The position numbers and the translations under genes were made by a program. From Mycolicibacter arupensis (GTDB lineage Bacteria; Actinomycetota; Actinomycetes; Mycobacteriales; Mycobacteriaceae): 64,000 nucleotides of DNA. The notes under the pieces were generated by a model. The model was not told the origin of the DNA, did not search any database, and saw only the letters and a list, made by a program, of their open reading frames with translations. Positions 23,289 through 31,878 of the stretch are shown here, piece after piece. The stretch is from the NCBI RefSeq assembly GCF_002086515.1, contig NZ_MVHH01000004.1, forward strand, positions 62,001 to 126,000, read 5' to 3'. Each line of letters begins with the position of its first letter. The first letter of the stretch is position 1.

Positions 23289-24173
23289 TCAGCTCGGGTC
23301 CGGGCGGACAACGATCACTGGAGTTCTCGCACCGTGCACGACGGCCGAACTGACCGAACCCAGCAATTGGCCGGCGAAACCACCACGGCCATGGCTGCCG
23401 ACAACCACGAGCTGCGCGCTCTCGGCAGCCTCGATCAACCAGCGCGCAGGCTGCTCGCACACCACCCGCCGCTCGACCGTCACGTCCGGATACTGCTCCT
23501 GGTAGCCGGCGAGCCTCTCGGCGAGCAACTCGTGCCCCTGGACTTCATAGCCGGACCGGTCCATGTTGAGGATCGGCATGACGCCCACATCGCTCCAGGC
23601 GTGCAGTGCCACCAACGGCGCTGCGCGACGCGAGGCTTCATCAAATGCCAGTGCCGTTGCCCGCTCCGAAACCGGGGAACCGTCGATACCGACGACCACC
23701 GGCGCGCCCTTCGTGCCGGCGCGGTCAGCGCCAACCACCGCGATCCGGCCATATCCATGGTGAATCAGGCTTGTGCTCACCGAGCCCAACAACAGACGGC
23801 CGATCGAGCCGAGGCCCGTCGAGCCGGTGACCGTCATCCAGCTGCGCTTGGTGGCGTCAATCAACGTCGAGGTCACCTGTGCGTAGGCCATCTCGGTGTG
23901 GACCTCGGGCGACACGCCCTCCCCCCGGCTGGACTCGACTACCGCACGTGACTGGGCGAGGACCCTCGTCGCCTCGTCGGCCTGCCACACCGGAATTCCC
24001 TCACGCACCGGCCCGGGCGGCCATCCGGTCTCCAAGGGTGTCACCACATGCAGCAACGTGATCGGCATGTGGCGCATGATCGCCTCGTGCGTGGCCCATG
24101 CCACCGCTGCGTCAGACTCAGCCGACCCGTCAACCGCCACTACGATTCCGCGTGCCGTGCCCGCAGGTGACAT
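23289..24173 (-). CDS. Tandem-domain universal stress protein (Rv2005c-like)
   Basis: This 294-residue protein contains two UspA domains, as in the DosR-regulon stress proteins Rv1996, Rv2005c and Rv2623. Domain 1 starts GIVVAVDGSAESDAAVAWA and ends with the ATP-binding TGSTGLGSIGRLLLGSVS. Domain 2 starts PVVVGIDGSPVSERATALAF and ends with VGSHGRGGFAGQLLGSVS. Both keep the G-2x-G-9x-G-S motif, so both domains are likely to bind ATP. It forms a two-gene unit with the kinase-like gene; M. tuberculosis Rv2005c-Rv2004c has the same order. A weak DosR-like site lies about 105 bases upstream. Confidence 0.92.
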   Translation of the reverse strand: MSPAGTARGIVVAVDGSAESDAAVAWATHEAIMRHMPITLLHVVTPLETGWPPGPVREGIPVWQADEATRVLAQSRAVVESSRGEGVSPEVHTEMAYAQVTSTLIDATKRSWMTVTGSTGLGSIGRLLLGSVSTSLIHHGYGRIAVVGADRAGTKGAPVVVGIDGSPVSERATALAFDEASRRAAPLVALHAWSDVGVMPILNMDRSGYEVQGHELLAERLAGYQEQYPDVTVERRVVCEQPARWLIEAAESAQLVVVGSHGRGGFAGQLLGSVSSAVVHGARTPVIVVRPDPS

Positions 24174-24277
24174 CGTGCGGCCCTCCCATCATCTCGGCCG
24201 GCCGAGAGGTCAGTCGGCTCAACTGCGAAGTTACTGCGAACTCCGATGATTCGCAGGAGTCATTGGGCCTCAACACC

Positions 24278-24291
24278 GGTGCCATTGGCCC
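24278..24291. promoter_or_regulatory. Weak DosR-box-like site before the stress-protein gene
   Basis: The stretch GGTGCCATTGGCCC matches the right half of the DosR consensus (GNCCY) well and the left half poorly. It lies in the 143-base gap upstream of the stress-protein/kinase pair. It is much weaker than the sites at 26440 and 27804. Confidence 0.25.
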
Positions 24292-24316
24292 CTGCGGCAC
24301 GGATCGATCGTCGCCG

Positions 24317-26359
24317 CTAGAGACCGGTCGGGTAGGTCTCCGGCGTCTGCCCGGCGAGCCACAGGCTGGTCACGTCCAGCGGTTCCACCGCCCGGGTCTG
24401 ATCGATATGGATGATCGCATCGAAGAGGTCGGCCGGCCGGATGTGGAAGTAGTGGCTGTGTCTTTCGGTCGCGGGCCGATAGATCACACCGACGGCCCGG
24501 CTCAACCGCACCTGGTCCAACGGACTGCTGGACGGTGAACCGGTGGGCATCGTCACCAGGAACGCATCCCTGCCGGTGGCATGCAAGAGATCCTCGAGAC
24601 TGCCCTCGAGGGCGGGGCGGACACTCTTGCGTTGAGTTGGACCACCCCATTCGCTGGCCGCGGTGACGGTACCGGCGTAGGTGCTGAACCCAATGAGACG
24701 CGCCTGGGCGCCATGGCTCTCGCGAACAAGCTGACCGAGGGTCAGCTGACCGTCGCCGGACATCTCCGTCGCCCTACCATCACCGACGTGTGAGTTGTGT
24801 GCCCACACCACAATTCGCGCCGGCGCGGCTGGATCACGTCCCCGGTCCAGCTGGATCAGCAGCGCATCGAGAGTCTGCGCCATATGCCTGTCACGCAGGT
24901 TCCACGAGGTGACCCGCCCGCTGAACATGGTGCGGTAGTACTCCTCTGCACTGCGCACGGTTTGGGCGTTCTGCACTGCGTCGAACAGCTCGTCCTGGGC
25001 CACCGTCCCGTCCTGCTGGGCATAGCTCAAAGCGTTGCGCTGCAGGTCCACCAATTGCGAGATCGCTTCACGCTCGCACGACGGACCCGCTCCGAATGCG
25101 GCACCGTATCCGTAGGCCTGACCGTCGTCGGCCGAGGCGTGATCGAAGCACGCGTAACGAGTGCGGGCCCGTTCGGCCGCGGCCGGATCAACAGTATCGA
25201 GGTAGGCGACCACTTCGTGCATAGAGCGATGGAGGCTGTACAGGTCAAGGCCATAGAAGCCGGTGTGGCGCTGGCCCGCTGAACTGCACTCTTGGTTATG
25301 GGCGTAGAGCCAGTCGACGAAGTCACGAACCACCACATTGCTCCACATCCACGCCGGGAACCGCTCGAATCCGCTCAGGGCCTCATCGGCAACCTGGTCG
25401 TCGCCAAGACCTCGGACATAGCGGTTGACCCGGTAGGCGTCCGGCCAGTCTGCCTCCGCAGCAACCGCGCAGAAGCCCTTCTCCCCTATCAGCCACTTCG
25501 TGATCTCGGCCCGCGCCGCGTAGAACTCGTGGGTGCCGTGCGAGCTTTCGCCGATCAACACAATGCGGGCGTCGCCGATCAACTCTTCCAGCGCATCCGG
25601 TGGCGGTACGCCGGCTGGGGCGCGAACCGCTGATCGACCGATGACGTCCTCGGCAGCCGGCAGTGACTGGCTGCGGGCCGGCGCCACGGCGGTCGGGGTG
25701 TTCAGGTATCGGCGGACCTCGTCATCGGTGACCTGACTGAAGTCCCAAAAAGATTCCCCGACAGCGTGAAACGGTGTTGGCATAGTCGCACACACCATGT
25801 TGTCGACGAGGCCCGCAAACTCTCTACAGGTGGACTCGGGAGCCGCTGGCACCGCGAGCACCAGGTGTGCCGGCTCGGCATCCCGCAGGGCCTGCACCGC
25901 CGCGAGCATGCTGGCACCGGTGGCCAGTCCGTCGTCCACCACGATGACGGTTCGGCCGGCCACCTCCAAGGGTGGGCGGCCACCGCGATAGGCCGCCTCC
26001 CGGCGGACCAATTCCTTGCTTTCCCGTTCGGCCACGTCGCGCAGTTGTTGCGGGGTAATCCGAAGGTCGCGCACCAGATCGTCATTGACGACGATGCGGC
26101 CACCGCTGGCCAATGCTCCCATTGCCAGCTCTTCGTGGCCGGGAGCGCCCAGTTTGCGCACGATGAATGCGTCCAACGGAGCCCGGAGCGCTGAAGCGAC
26201 TTCCCAGGCGACGGGTATCCCGCCGCGCGCCAAGCCGAGTACCAACACGTCGTCACGATCGCGATAGGCCGTGAGCAGGCCGGCTAAGACCTGACCCGCC
26301 TCACTGCGGTCACGAAAAATCCGTCGCGGCGGCTCGCTGACCTCGGCCGCGCCGGCCAT
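24317..26359 (-). CDS. Phosphoribosyltransferase / erythromycin-esterase-like fusion (Rv2030c-like)
   Basis: This 680-residue fusion corresponds in length and layout to DosR-regulon protein Rv2030c. The N-terminal 220 residues are a type I phosphoribosyltransferase: [22 protein letters not shown], then the PRPP loop [22 protein letters not shown] near residue 120. The remainder, from about residue 245, is an erythromycin-esterase (EreA/B-like) domain with [40 protein letters not shown], and [17 protein letters not shown]. Neither substrate is known. The ATG at 26359 ([11 protein letters not shown]) is chosen because GAGGGA precedes it; the frame stays open 104 codons further upstream through the promoter. 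Two DosR-like boxes lie 81-122 bases before it. Confidence 0.9.
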   Translation of the reverse strand: MAGAAEVSEPPRRIFRDRSEAGQVLAGLLTAYRDRDDVLVLGLARGGIPVAWEVASALRAPLDAFIVRKLGAPGHEELAMGALASGGRIVVNDDLVRDLRITPQQLRDVAERESKELVRREAAYRGGRPPLEVAGRTVIVVDDGLATGASMLAAVQALRDAEPAHLVLAVPAAPESTCREFAGLVDNMVCATMPTPFHAVGESFWDFSQVTDDEVRRYLNTPTAVAPARSQSLPAAEDVIGRSAVRAPAGVPPPDALEELIGDARIVLIGESSHGTHEFYAARAEITKWLIGEKGFCAVAAEADWPDAYRVNRYVRGLGDDQVADEALSGFERFPAWMWSNVVVRDFVDWLYAHNQECSSAGQRHTGFYGLDLYSLHRSMHEVVAYLDTVDPAAAERARTRYACFDHASADDGQAYGYGAAFGAGPSCEREAISQLVDLQRNALSYAQQDGTVAQDELFDAVQNAQTVRSAEEYYRTMFSGRVTSWNLRDRHMAQTLDALLIQLDRGRDPAAPARIVVWAHNSHVGDGRATEMSGDGQLTLGQLVRESHGAQARLIGFSTYAGTVTAASEWGGPTQRKSVRPALEGSLEDLLHATGRDAFLVTMPTGSPSSSPLDQVRLSRAVGVIYRPATERHSHYFHIRPADLFDAIIHIDQTRAVEPLDVTSLWLAGQTPETYPTGL

Positions 26360-26439
26360 CACGGTTCCCTCATGATGTCGTCTCCCTGTGATCGACGACG
26401 AGATAATCATCCATTCCACCCCCGGATGCCCCATAGCGA

Positions 26440-26459
26440 AAGAGGGCGGAAGTCCCGAA
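26440..26459 (-). promoter_or_regulatory. DosR box 1, upstream of the PRTase/esterase gene
   Basis: Read on the minus strand the 20-mer is TTCGGGACTTCCGCCCTCTT. It matches 14 of 20 positions of the published consensus TTSGGGACTWWAGTCCCSAA and fits the shorter form GGGACTTNNGNCCY exactly. It is 81-100 bases before the ATG at 26359, with an AT-rich GATTAT-type -10 region about 30 bases downstream. Confidence 0.75.
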
Positions 26460-26461
26460 TC

Positions 26462-26481
26462 TTGGGGACGTCCGTCGCCTC
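26462..26481 (+). promoter_or_regulatory. DosR box 2, back to back with box 1
   Basis: The plus-strand 20-mer TTGGGGACGTCCGTCGCCTC matches 14 of 20 consensus positions, with all eight of the first half-site. It starts two bases after box 1 and points the other way, so the two strong half-sites GTCCCGAA and TTGGGGAC form an inverted repeat around TC. Confidence 0.6.
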
Positions 26482-26874
26482 GCGTTGCCGGAACGCGATG
26501 CCGGCCTATCGGCACCGATATCTCCCCATCCGCCCGAAAGAGGCCGCCCCAGAGAATGCCGTCCGCAAACTCTTGCGGCGGGGCCAAATCCGGTGGTGCA
26601 ATAGCCTTATCACTTCGGATACGGCAGCTGCCGAGTCGACAGCCACCGCCCCTTCCACGGAGGCACAGCACATGTCATATCGCAGCAAGCACCCTTGACG
26701 TCGGTCAGGCACCGGAGAGCACTCGCACAGCAAAGAAACAGTCTGGTGGAGACGCAGCGCTGTTCAAACCACCCTTAACCACCGGGCAATTGTCGAGGCG
26801 AGCACAAGGTGGCGGCAGCCTTCCTCGTCGTTGGTCGGCGGTGGGCATGGCCCATAGAGAACGGAGACCCGTTC
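26482..26874. other. Divergent intergenic region without a supportable gene
   Basis: This is the rest of the 515-base gap between the PRTase/esterase gene and the DUF732 gene. Short open frames cross it but have no RBS, low coding bias and no recognisable product. GGGGCCAAATCCGG at 26580-26593 is a poor third DosR-like half-site. In M. tuberculosis the comparable position, between Rv2030c and Rv2032, holds hspX; no alpha-crystallin gene is visible here. Confidence 0.6.
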
Positions 26875-27750
26875 ATGATTATCTCCAGGGTGATCCACCC
26901 CGGAATTACGGTAGCCGCGACTATAGCGGCGAGCATTTCACTGCAGCAGTTCAACATTGCCATGGCAGATCCGAATCAGGACGATCAATTTCTGGCCGTC
27001 CTACAAAGTAAACAGATCCCCGCCCTTGAGAACGTCGCGACTGTCGTTGCCGCCGGCCACACCGTCTGCCGCGAACTCGATGACGGAATGCCCGCCGCCA
27101 ACATATTGGATGGCCTGAAGAATGACGCGTACCACATGGATCCACTCCTGCAGAACCAGCCGGCGCGCGTCTCGGCGACCATGAGCCGTTTCATCGCGGC
27201 TGCGGTCGAGGTCTACTGCCCAGGCGATAACAACAAGATCGCTTCGCTGATGTCGATGTCGGCCGGACCCCCACCCAGACCAGCGCAGTTGTTCGCCGTG
27301 GCGGGCTACCGCACCATGACCGCGCCGGGCCCTGGCTCAGGGCGCGCTGCGGGCACAGCAGCCGGATTGTCGCTCGGCACAGCGGCCACCGGCGACCTGT
27401 CCCAACCCCAGCCCCCGGTTGTTCCGTCGCCCAAGGCGCCGAAGGCGAAAATTCCGCATACTCCCCGGGCGGTCACAAAACGCCCGGTGCCACAGCGGCC
27501 ACCTTCGCCCCCGCGAGTCCAACCTCCACCACCGCAGCAGCCGCCACCTGTACCGCAGGCCGAACCTCCCGACACCGGGCCGCAACCGGGCGGGGCCGCC
27601 GAGGGCGGCGGCCCCGGCGGCGGTCGCGGAGGTGACGGCCCGCCCGAGCCACCTCAGGTCCTGCCGCCTGAGCCACCGCAGGTCCTGCCGCCCGAGCCAC
27701 CACCGAGTGGGCCGCGGCCACCGGGAATGATCCAGCTCGTTCCCTGGTGA
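26875..27750 (+). CDS. Secreted DUF732-type protein with proline-rich tail
   Basis: This 291-residue protein starts with a signal-peptide-like MIISRVIHPGITVAATIAASISL and a probable cut near AMADP (residue 31). A DUF732-like helical domain follows (DQFLAVLQSKQIPALENVATVVAAGHTVCRELDDG, then AAAVEVYCPG) with the usual pair of cysteines. From about residue 160 it becomes low-complexity: Pro/Lys-rich, then Gly-rich, then tandem PPEPPQVL repeats. The ATG at 26875 has GGAGA seven bases upstream; the frame stays open upstream but without an RBS. It lies inside the dormancy island, although DUF732 proteins are not usual DosR members. Confidence 0.8.
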   Translation: MIISRVIHPGITVAATIAASISLQQFNIAMADPNQDDQFLAVLQSKQIPALENVATVVAAGHTVCRELDDGMPAANILDGLKNDAYHMDPLLQNQPARVSATMSRFIAAAVEVYCPGDNNKIASLMSMSAGPPPRPAQLFAVAGYRTMTAPGPGSGRAAGTAAGLSLGTAATGDLSQPQPPVVPSPKAPKAKIPHTPRAVTKRPVPQRPPSPPRVQPPPPQQPPPVPQAEPPDTGPQPGGAAEGGGPGGGRGGDGPPEPPQVLPPEPPQVLPPEPPPSGPRPPGMIQLVPW

Positions 27751-27803
27751 GCTGTCAGATCCACTACCCACGCCGCTGATCGCCGCCCTCGGTCGCGCCC
27801 AGG

Positions 27804-27823
27804 CCGAGGACCTACGGCCCTAT
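27804..27823 (+). promoter_or_regulatory. DosR box upstream of the nitroreductase gene
   Basis: The 20-mer CCGAGGACCTACGGCCCTAT matches 12 of 20 consensus positions. It fits the core form RGGACYTNNGNCCY fully (AGGACCTACGGCCC). It lies 56-76 bases before the ATG at 27880, where a DosR site commonly acts. Confidence 0.65.
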
Positions 27824-27879
27824 CGCCGGACTCGGGTTGACACCACGATGTACGACAGGGAGAGACCGGAGGCCGACAA

Positions 27880-28863
27880 ATGGCTGCCTCGTTTGTAGAA
27901 ACCACAACGATCCGGGATGCGGTCTGGACCGCCTCCCGCGCCCCGTCGATACACAACATCCAACCGTGGCGCTGGGTGCTGGACACCGATGAACTCCAGC
28001 TGTATCTGGACCGCAACCGCGTGCTGCCGTCCGATCGTGCCGGCCGGGAGGCCGTCATAGGCTGCGGCGCGACGCTGGATCACCTGCGCGTCGCACTGGC
28101 CGCGGACGGTCTGGCGTGCAACGTCGAGCGATTCCCCAACCCCAACGATCCCGACCATCTCGCGTCGATCCAGTTCTCGCCGATGAGCTATGTCACCGAC
28201 GGCCACCGCCGTCGCGCCGAAGCGATCTGGGCACGTCGCAGTGACAGGTTGCCGCTGAATCCGCCCCCGGACTGGGATTCGTTCGAGCCCGTACTGCGCA
28301 GCCGTGTCAGAGAGTACGGGGCCCGGCTCGACGTGCTGCCCGAGAGCACCCGCCCTCGACTGGCGCAGGCGTCGCGGTTCTCCGAGTCTCTGCGCCTCTA
28401 CGACTCCGCATACCATGCCGAATTGCACCGGTGGGCAGTGCCATTCGCGTCCTCTGACGGTATTCCCTACGACGCGTTGGCTTCGGCCGCCGAAGACGAG
28501 CGCGTGGCTGTCGGTCGCCGCTTTCCCACGCCGCATCACCCCGAGCGCCGCACCCAGATCGGCGAGGACATGGCGACGGTCGTGGTGGTGTCCACCACGA
28601 CCGATGACCGCGCCGACGCGTTGGCTGCCGGCGAGGAGCTCTCTGCGGTATTGCTGGAGTCCACCATGGCGGGTTTGGCGTCCTGCCCGCTGACACATCT
28701 CACCGAAGTGCAGGTGGCCCGCGACATTGTCGAAACGCTGGTCAACAGCAACGCCATTCCCCAGGTTCTCGTGCGGATCGGTCAGGCGCCCGCCTCCGAC
28801 GAGCAGCAGAGGCGTACCGCGCGGCGTCCGCTCGATGACGTACTGACCATCCGCGGCAGATAG
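27880..28863 (+). CDS. Acg-type nitroreductase-like protein (Rv2032/Rv3131 family)
   Basis: This 327-residue protein belongs to the Acg subgroup of flavin nitroreductases, all DosR-controlled in M. tuberculosis (Rv2032, Rv3127, Rv3131). The N-terminal signature RDAVWTASRAPSIHNIQPWRW and the internal repeat-like half with ERRTQIGEDMATVVVVSTTTDD are clear. Members of this group are thought to bind or sequester flavin, and some lack enzymatic activity. The ATG has GGAGG eight bases upstream, and a DosR-like box lies 57 bases upstream. It is followed eight bases later by a stress-protein gene, so the two share a transcript. Confidence 0.9.
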   Translation: MAASFVETTTIRDAVWTASRAPSIHNIQPWRWVLDTDELQLYLDRNRVLPSDRAGREAVIGCGATLDHLRVALAADGLACNVERFPNPNDPDHLASIQFSPMSYVTDGHRRRAEAIWARRSDRLPLNPPPDWDSFEPVLRSRVREYGARLDVLPESTRPRLAQASRFSESLRLYDSAYHAELHRWAVPFASSDGIPYDALASAAEDERVAVGRRFPTPHHPERRTQIGEDMATVVVVSTTTDDRADALAAGEELSAVLLESTMAGLASCPLTHLTEVQVARDIVETLVNSNAIPQVLVRIGQAPASDEQQRRTARRPLDDVLTIRGR

Positions 28864-28871
28864 GACCGGCC

Positions 28872-29738
28872 ATGGTCGGGTCGCGCTGCTCACCCCCTCG
28901 TGTAGTCGTCGGTCTCGACGCTTCCCGCGCGGCGTTGCAGGCCGCGATGTGGGCCGTCGACGAGGCCGTGCACCATCAGATTCCGCTGCGCCTGCTGTAT
29001 GCGATCGACGAACACAGCCCCGGGTCCAGCGATCAGGAGGCGGACTTCGCCGCCGCCGAAAGGGCAGTGGCCAAGGCGATTTCGCTGATACAAGACCTGG
29101 AATCACCCATCCAGGTGGAGACCGAGATCGTGCGGTGCCGCGCGGTCACGGCATTGCTGGAAGCCTCCCGGTCGGCGGCCATGGTGTGCGTGGGCTCCAT
29201 CGGAATCCGTCACATCGCGCGCGGTCGCATCGGTACCACCTGGTCAGCGCTGCTGGCTTCATCGCCTTGCCCGGTAGCGGTCGTGCCCCGGACTCGCCAT
29301 CCCAGCACTCGTGGAATCGAACCGGTATTGGCGGTGGTGGATAACTCTTCAGCCGCCGACGCAGTGCTGGAGCTCGGTGTCACCGAGGCATGCCTTCGCA
29401 GTGCGCCCCTGCACGTCTTCATCTTGCGGAACCTCCACCGTCGCACGTCCGGATATGCGACCGCACCACTGGACCCGCACACCGTCGCGGACATCGAACG
29501 CCGCATAGACCACTGGCAAGCCACAGAGCCCGGGCTCGACATCGAGGTCGTCAGCGGCCATCACGACCTGCTCAACTACCTTGAGCAGCTACAACGCCAT
29601 GCGACGCCCCTCCAACTGATCGTCGTCGACCCGCGACGACCCGGCCCCCTGGACGAACTGCTGGGTGTCGCTGCGCGTGCATCGCTGGAGGCTGCCGGTT
29701 GTACCGTGCTGACCTGCGAGCGGCGCGAATGGTTGTGA
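28872..29738 (+). CDS. Universal stress protein, two domains, second degenerate
   Basis: This 288-residue protein shows two UspA-like domains. The first starts RVVVGLDASRAALQAAMWAVDEA and keeps the ATP-binding pattern as GSIGIRHIARGRIGTTWSA. The second starts PVLAVVDNSSAADAVLELGV and ends IVVDPRRPGPLDELLGVAARAS, without the G-2x-G-9x-G-S/T motif. So only domain 1 should bind nucleotide. It follows the nitroreductase gene after eight bases with a weak RBS (AGGACC) and is probably co-transcribed from the DosR-box promoter. It converges on priA. Confidence 0.88.
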   Translation: MVGSRCSPPRVVVGLDASRAALQAAMWAVDEAVHHQIPLRLLYAIDEHSPGSSDQEADFAAAERAVAKAISLIQDLESPIQVETEIVRCRAVTALLEASRSAAMVCVGSIGIRHIARGRIGTTWSALLASSPCPVAVVPRTRHPSTRGIEPVLAVVDNSSAADAVLELGVTEACLRSAPLHVFILRNLHRRTSGYATAPLDPHTVADIERRIDHWQATEPGLDIEVVSGHHDLLNYLEQLQRHATPLQLIVVDPRRPGPLDELLGVAARASLEAAGCTVLTCERREWL

Positions 29739-29759
29739 TCGCCGGGGACCCAGCAACCG

Positions 29760-31781
29760 TCAGCCGATGTGGAGCGGATCGATCTGGACCCGCACCGGGT
29801 GGTGAGTTCCCCGCGCGCTGAGTACCCCGATGCTGTGGCGAAGCGCGGCCGCCAGCGCCAGACCGTGCTCGCGAGTCACCCGAACCAGCATCCGGATCAC
29901 GTCCAGCTGTTCGGGCACACCGGCTGGCCGCCGCACCCCCGGAGGCAGCGGCACCGGGCCGAGCACATCTGCACCGGCCGGCAACCGCGCCTGTTCCAGC
30001 AGCGTCGTCACGGACTCGGAGTCACCGTCGAGGGCCGCAATGTGCACCGCCGGCGGTAGTCCCACCTCAGTTCGGGTGTCCAGTTCGGCTTCGGCGTGGC
30101 CGACCGGGTCCCAGCGGATGAGGGCCTGCACCGTCGGGATCGACGATTCGGCGACCACCGTCACCAGACCGCCCGATTCGCGGTTGCGCACCAGGGCCGC
30201 CGCGGCCATCCAGCGACGGAGGGTGTCCTCGGCCGCTCGCAGATCCTGGCGACCCAACAATGCCCAACTGTCCAGCAACAGCGCCGCACCGTATCCCTGC
30301 GGAGCGTCGGGTTCGGCACCGGGTGTGGCGATGACCAAAGCCGGGCCGTCCTGGATACGGTCCACGATGGTGTCTCCCGCGGAGGTGACCACCGGGACGC
30401 CCGAGAAGGCTCGGCCGAGCTCCTCGGCGGTACGCCGAGCGCCGATCACCACCGCCCGCACCGCATCGGACCCGCAACGCGCACACCGCAGGGCGGGATC
30501 GGCCCGACCGCACCAGCGACAGACCGCCGAACGACCCCGCTCCGGCAACGACAGCGGCCCGGTGCAATGGCGGCAGCGAGCGATGGTGCGGCACCGCCCA
30601 CATGCCAGGGAAGGGACATAACCCCGCCGGGGCACCTGCACCAGCACCGGAGCACCGGCGGCAAGGGCACTGCGCGCACTCTGCATGGCGATCGTCGGCA
30701 ACCGGGCGCTGCGTGCCGCGGCGTCGCGCTGCTCGGCATATCCGGTGTCGTCGAGGGCCATCACGCGGGGAGCGGCACCGCGCAGCACTGCCCTGGGCGC
30801 CACCACATCGTGTGCCCAACCACTGCGTACCAGGGCGTGCGCCTCCGCGGTGCGGGCATATCCGCCGATCAGTGCCGCACAGCCCGCCAGGTGCGCCCGC
30901 AGCATCGCGACCTCGCGCGCATGCGGGTAGGGCGCGCGCGGTTCGGCCAGCGAATCGTCCCCGTCGTCCCAGACCATCACCAGACCCAGATCGGCCAGCG
31001 GGGCGAACACCGCGCTGCGCGTTCCAATGACCATCCGTGCTCCACCACGCAGCACCGCCAGCCAGCGCCGGTATCGCATGGCCGGCCCCAGGCCCGCCGA
31101 CAATGCGACGACCGCTTCCTCGTCGATCCGGGCCGTCACCGCCCGCCACAGCGCGTCGACGTCACGCTGGTCGGGCACGATGGCCAGCGCTGTGCGTCCA
31201 GCGCGGATCGTCTGGGCCGCTGCGTCGACGAACCTCTCGGTCCACGAATCACCCGGGGCCACCTGCCACACGGCACGAGCGGCCCGACCTTCGCCGAGCG
31301 CAGCCAACCATGCCGCGCCCGCCCCGTACTGTCGCCACCCCGATGGGTCGACGGGCGCAATGACCGGCAGGGCGGGGCTTGCGGTCACTTCGCGCTCCAC
31401 CCGCGCATGCCGCGGCGGTACCGCCAATCGCAGCACGTCGGGCCGGGTTCCCGCATACCGCGCTGCCACCGCCTCCACCAGCCGACGTACCTCATCGGTC
31501 AGTACCGGCTCTGCCGAGACCACCCGTTCCAGCCGGCCCAGCCGGCCCACGTGGTCGGTGTCGGCGCGCCGCTCCAGCACGAAAGCATCGACCAGTCGGC
31601 CGTGGAAGCGCACCCGCACCCGCGTTCCGGGCCGGGCGTCCTCGGACTGCTCGGGTGTCACCAGATAGTCGAATTCGCGGTCCAGGTGCGGTACCGACAG
31701 CATCGGCAGCACCCGCGCCACCGGGTCATCGGGGCCAAGGGCCGGTTCCCGATTCCCCTCTCCGCCGTCGACGCTCACCAC
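29760..31781 (-). CDS. priA: PriA-like replication restart protein, helicase motifs lost
   Basis: The 673 residues align in layout with PriA: the N-terminal 3'-binding domain (VLPMLSVPHLDREFDYLV), a helicase-shaped core, and the zinc region CGRCRTIARCRHC...CRWCGRADPALRCARCGSD with eight cysteines. The Walker A site is absent: the place of GxTGSGKT reads GEGRAARAVWQVAPGDSWTE. The DEEH box is replaced by VWDDGDDSLAEP. This loss is known for mycobacterial PriA, which is thought to have no helicase activity. The start is a GTG, with a second GTG directly after it. Confidence 0.93.
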   Translation of the reverse strand: MVSVDGGEGNREPALGPDDPVARVLPMLSVPHLDREFDYLVTPEQSEDARPGTRVRVRFHGRLVDAFVLERRADTDHVGRLGRLERVVSAEPVLTDEVRRLVEAVAARYAGTRPDVLRLAVPPRHARVEREVTASPALPVIAPVDPSGWRQYGAGAAWLAALGEGRAARAVWQVAPGDSWTERFVDAAAQTIRAGRTALAIVPDQRDVDALWRAVTARIDEEAVVALSAGLGPAMRYRRWLAVLRGGARMVIGTRSAVFAPLADLGLVMVWDDGDDSLAEPRAPYPHAREVAMLRAHLAGCAALIGGYARTAEAHALVRSGWAHDVVAPRAVLRGAAPRVMALDDTGYAEQRDAAARSARLPTIAMQSARSALAAGAPVLVQVPRRGYVPSLACGRCRTIARCRHCTGPLSLPERGRSAVCRWCGRADPALRCARCGSDAVRAVVIGARRTAEELGRAFSGVPVVTSAGDTIVDRIQDGPALVIATPGAEPDAPQGYGAALLLDSWALLGRQDLRAAEDTLRRWMAAAALVRNRESGGLVTVVAESSIPTVQALIRWDPVGHAEAELDTRTEVGLPPAVHIAALDGDSESVTTLLEQARLPAGADVLGPVPLPPGVRRPAGVPEQLDVIRMLVRVTREHGLALAAALRHSIGVLSARGTHHPVRVQIDPLHIG

Positions 31782-31878
31782 GCAGGTCTAGCAGACGCCG
31801 CCGTCCGGGTCATCCGGCGGACCACAGCTGTGTATCGGCGCAGACGCGCCTCACCTGACTGATCTAGCTTGCAGCGGT

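Noticed and set aside
26372..26698. Small frames on both strands in the dormancy-island intergenic region
   Set aside because: They cover the DosR boxes, have no RBS and show no GC3 bias.
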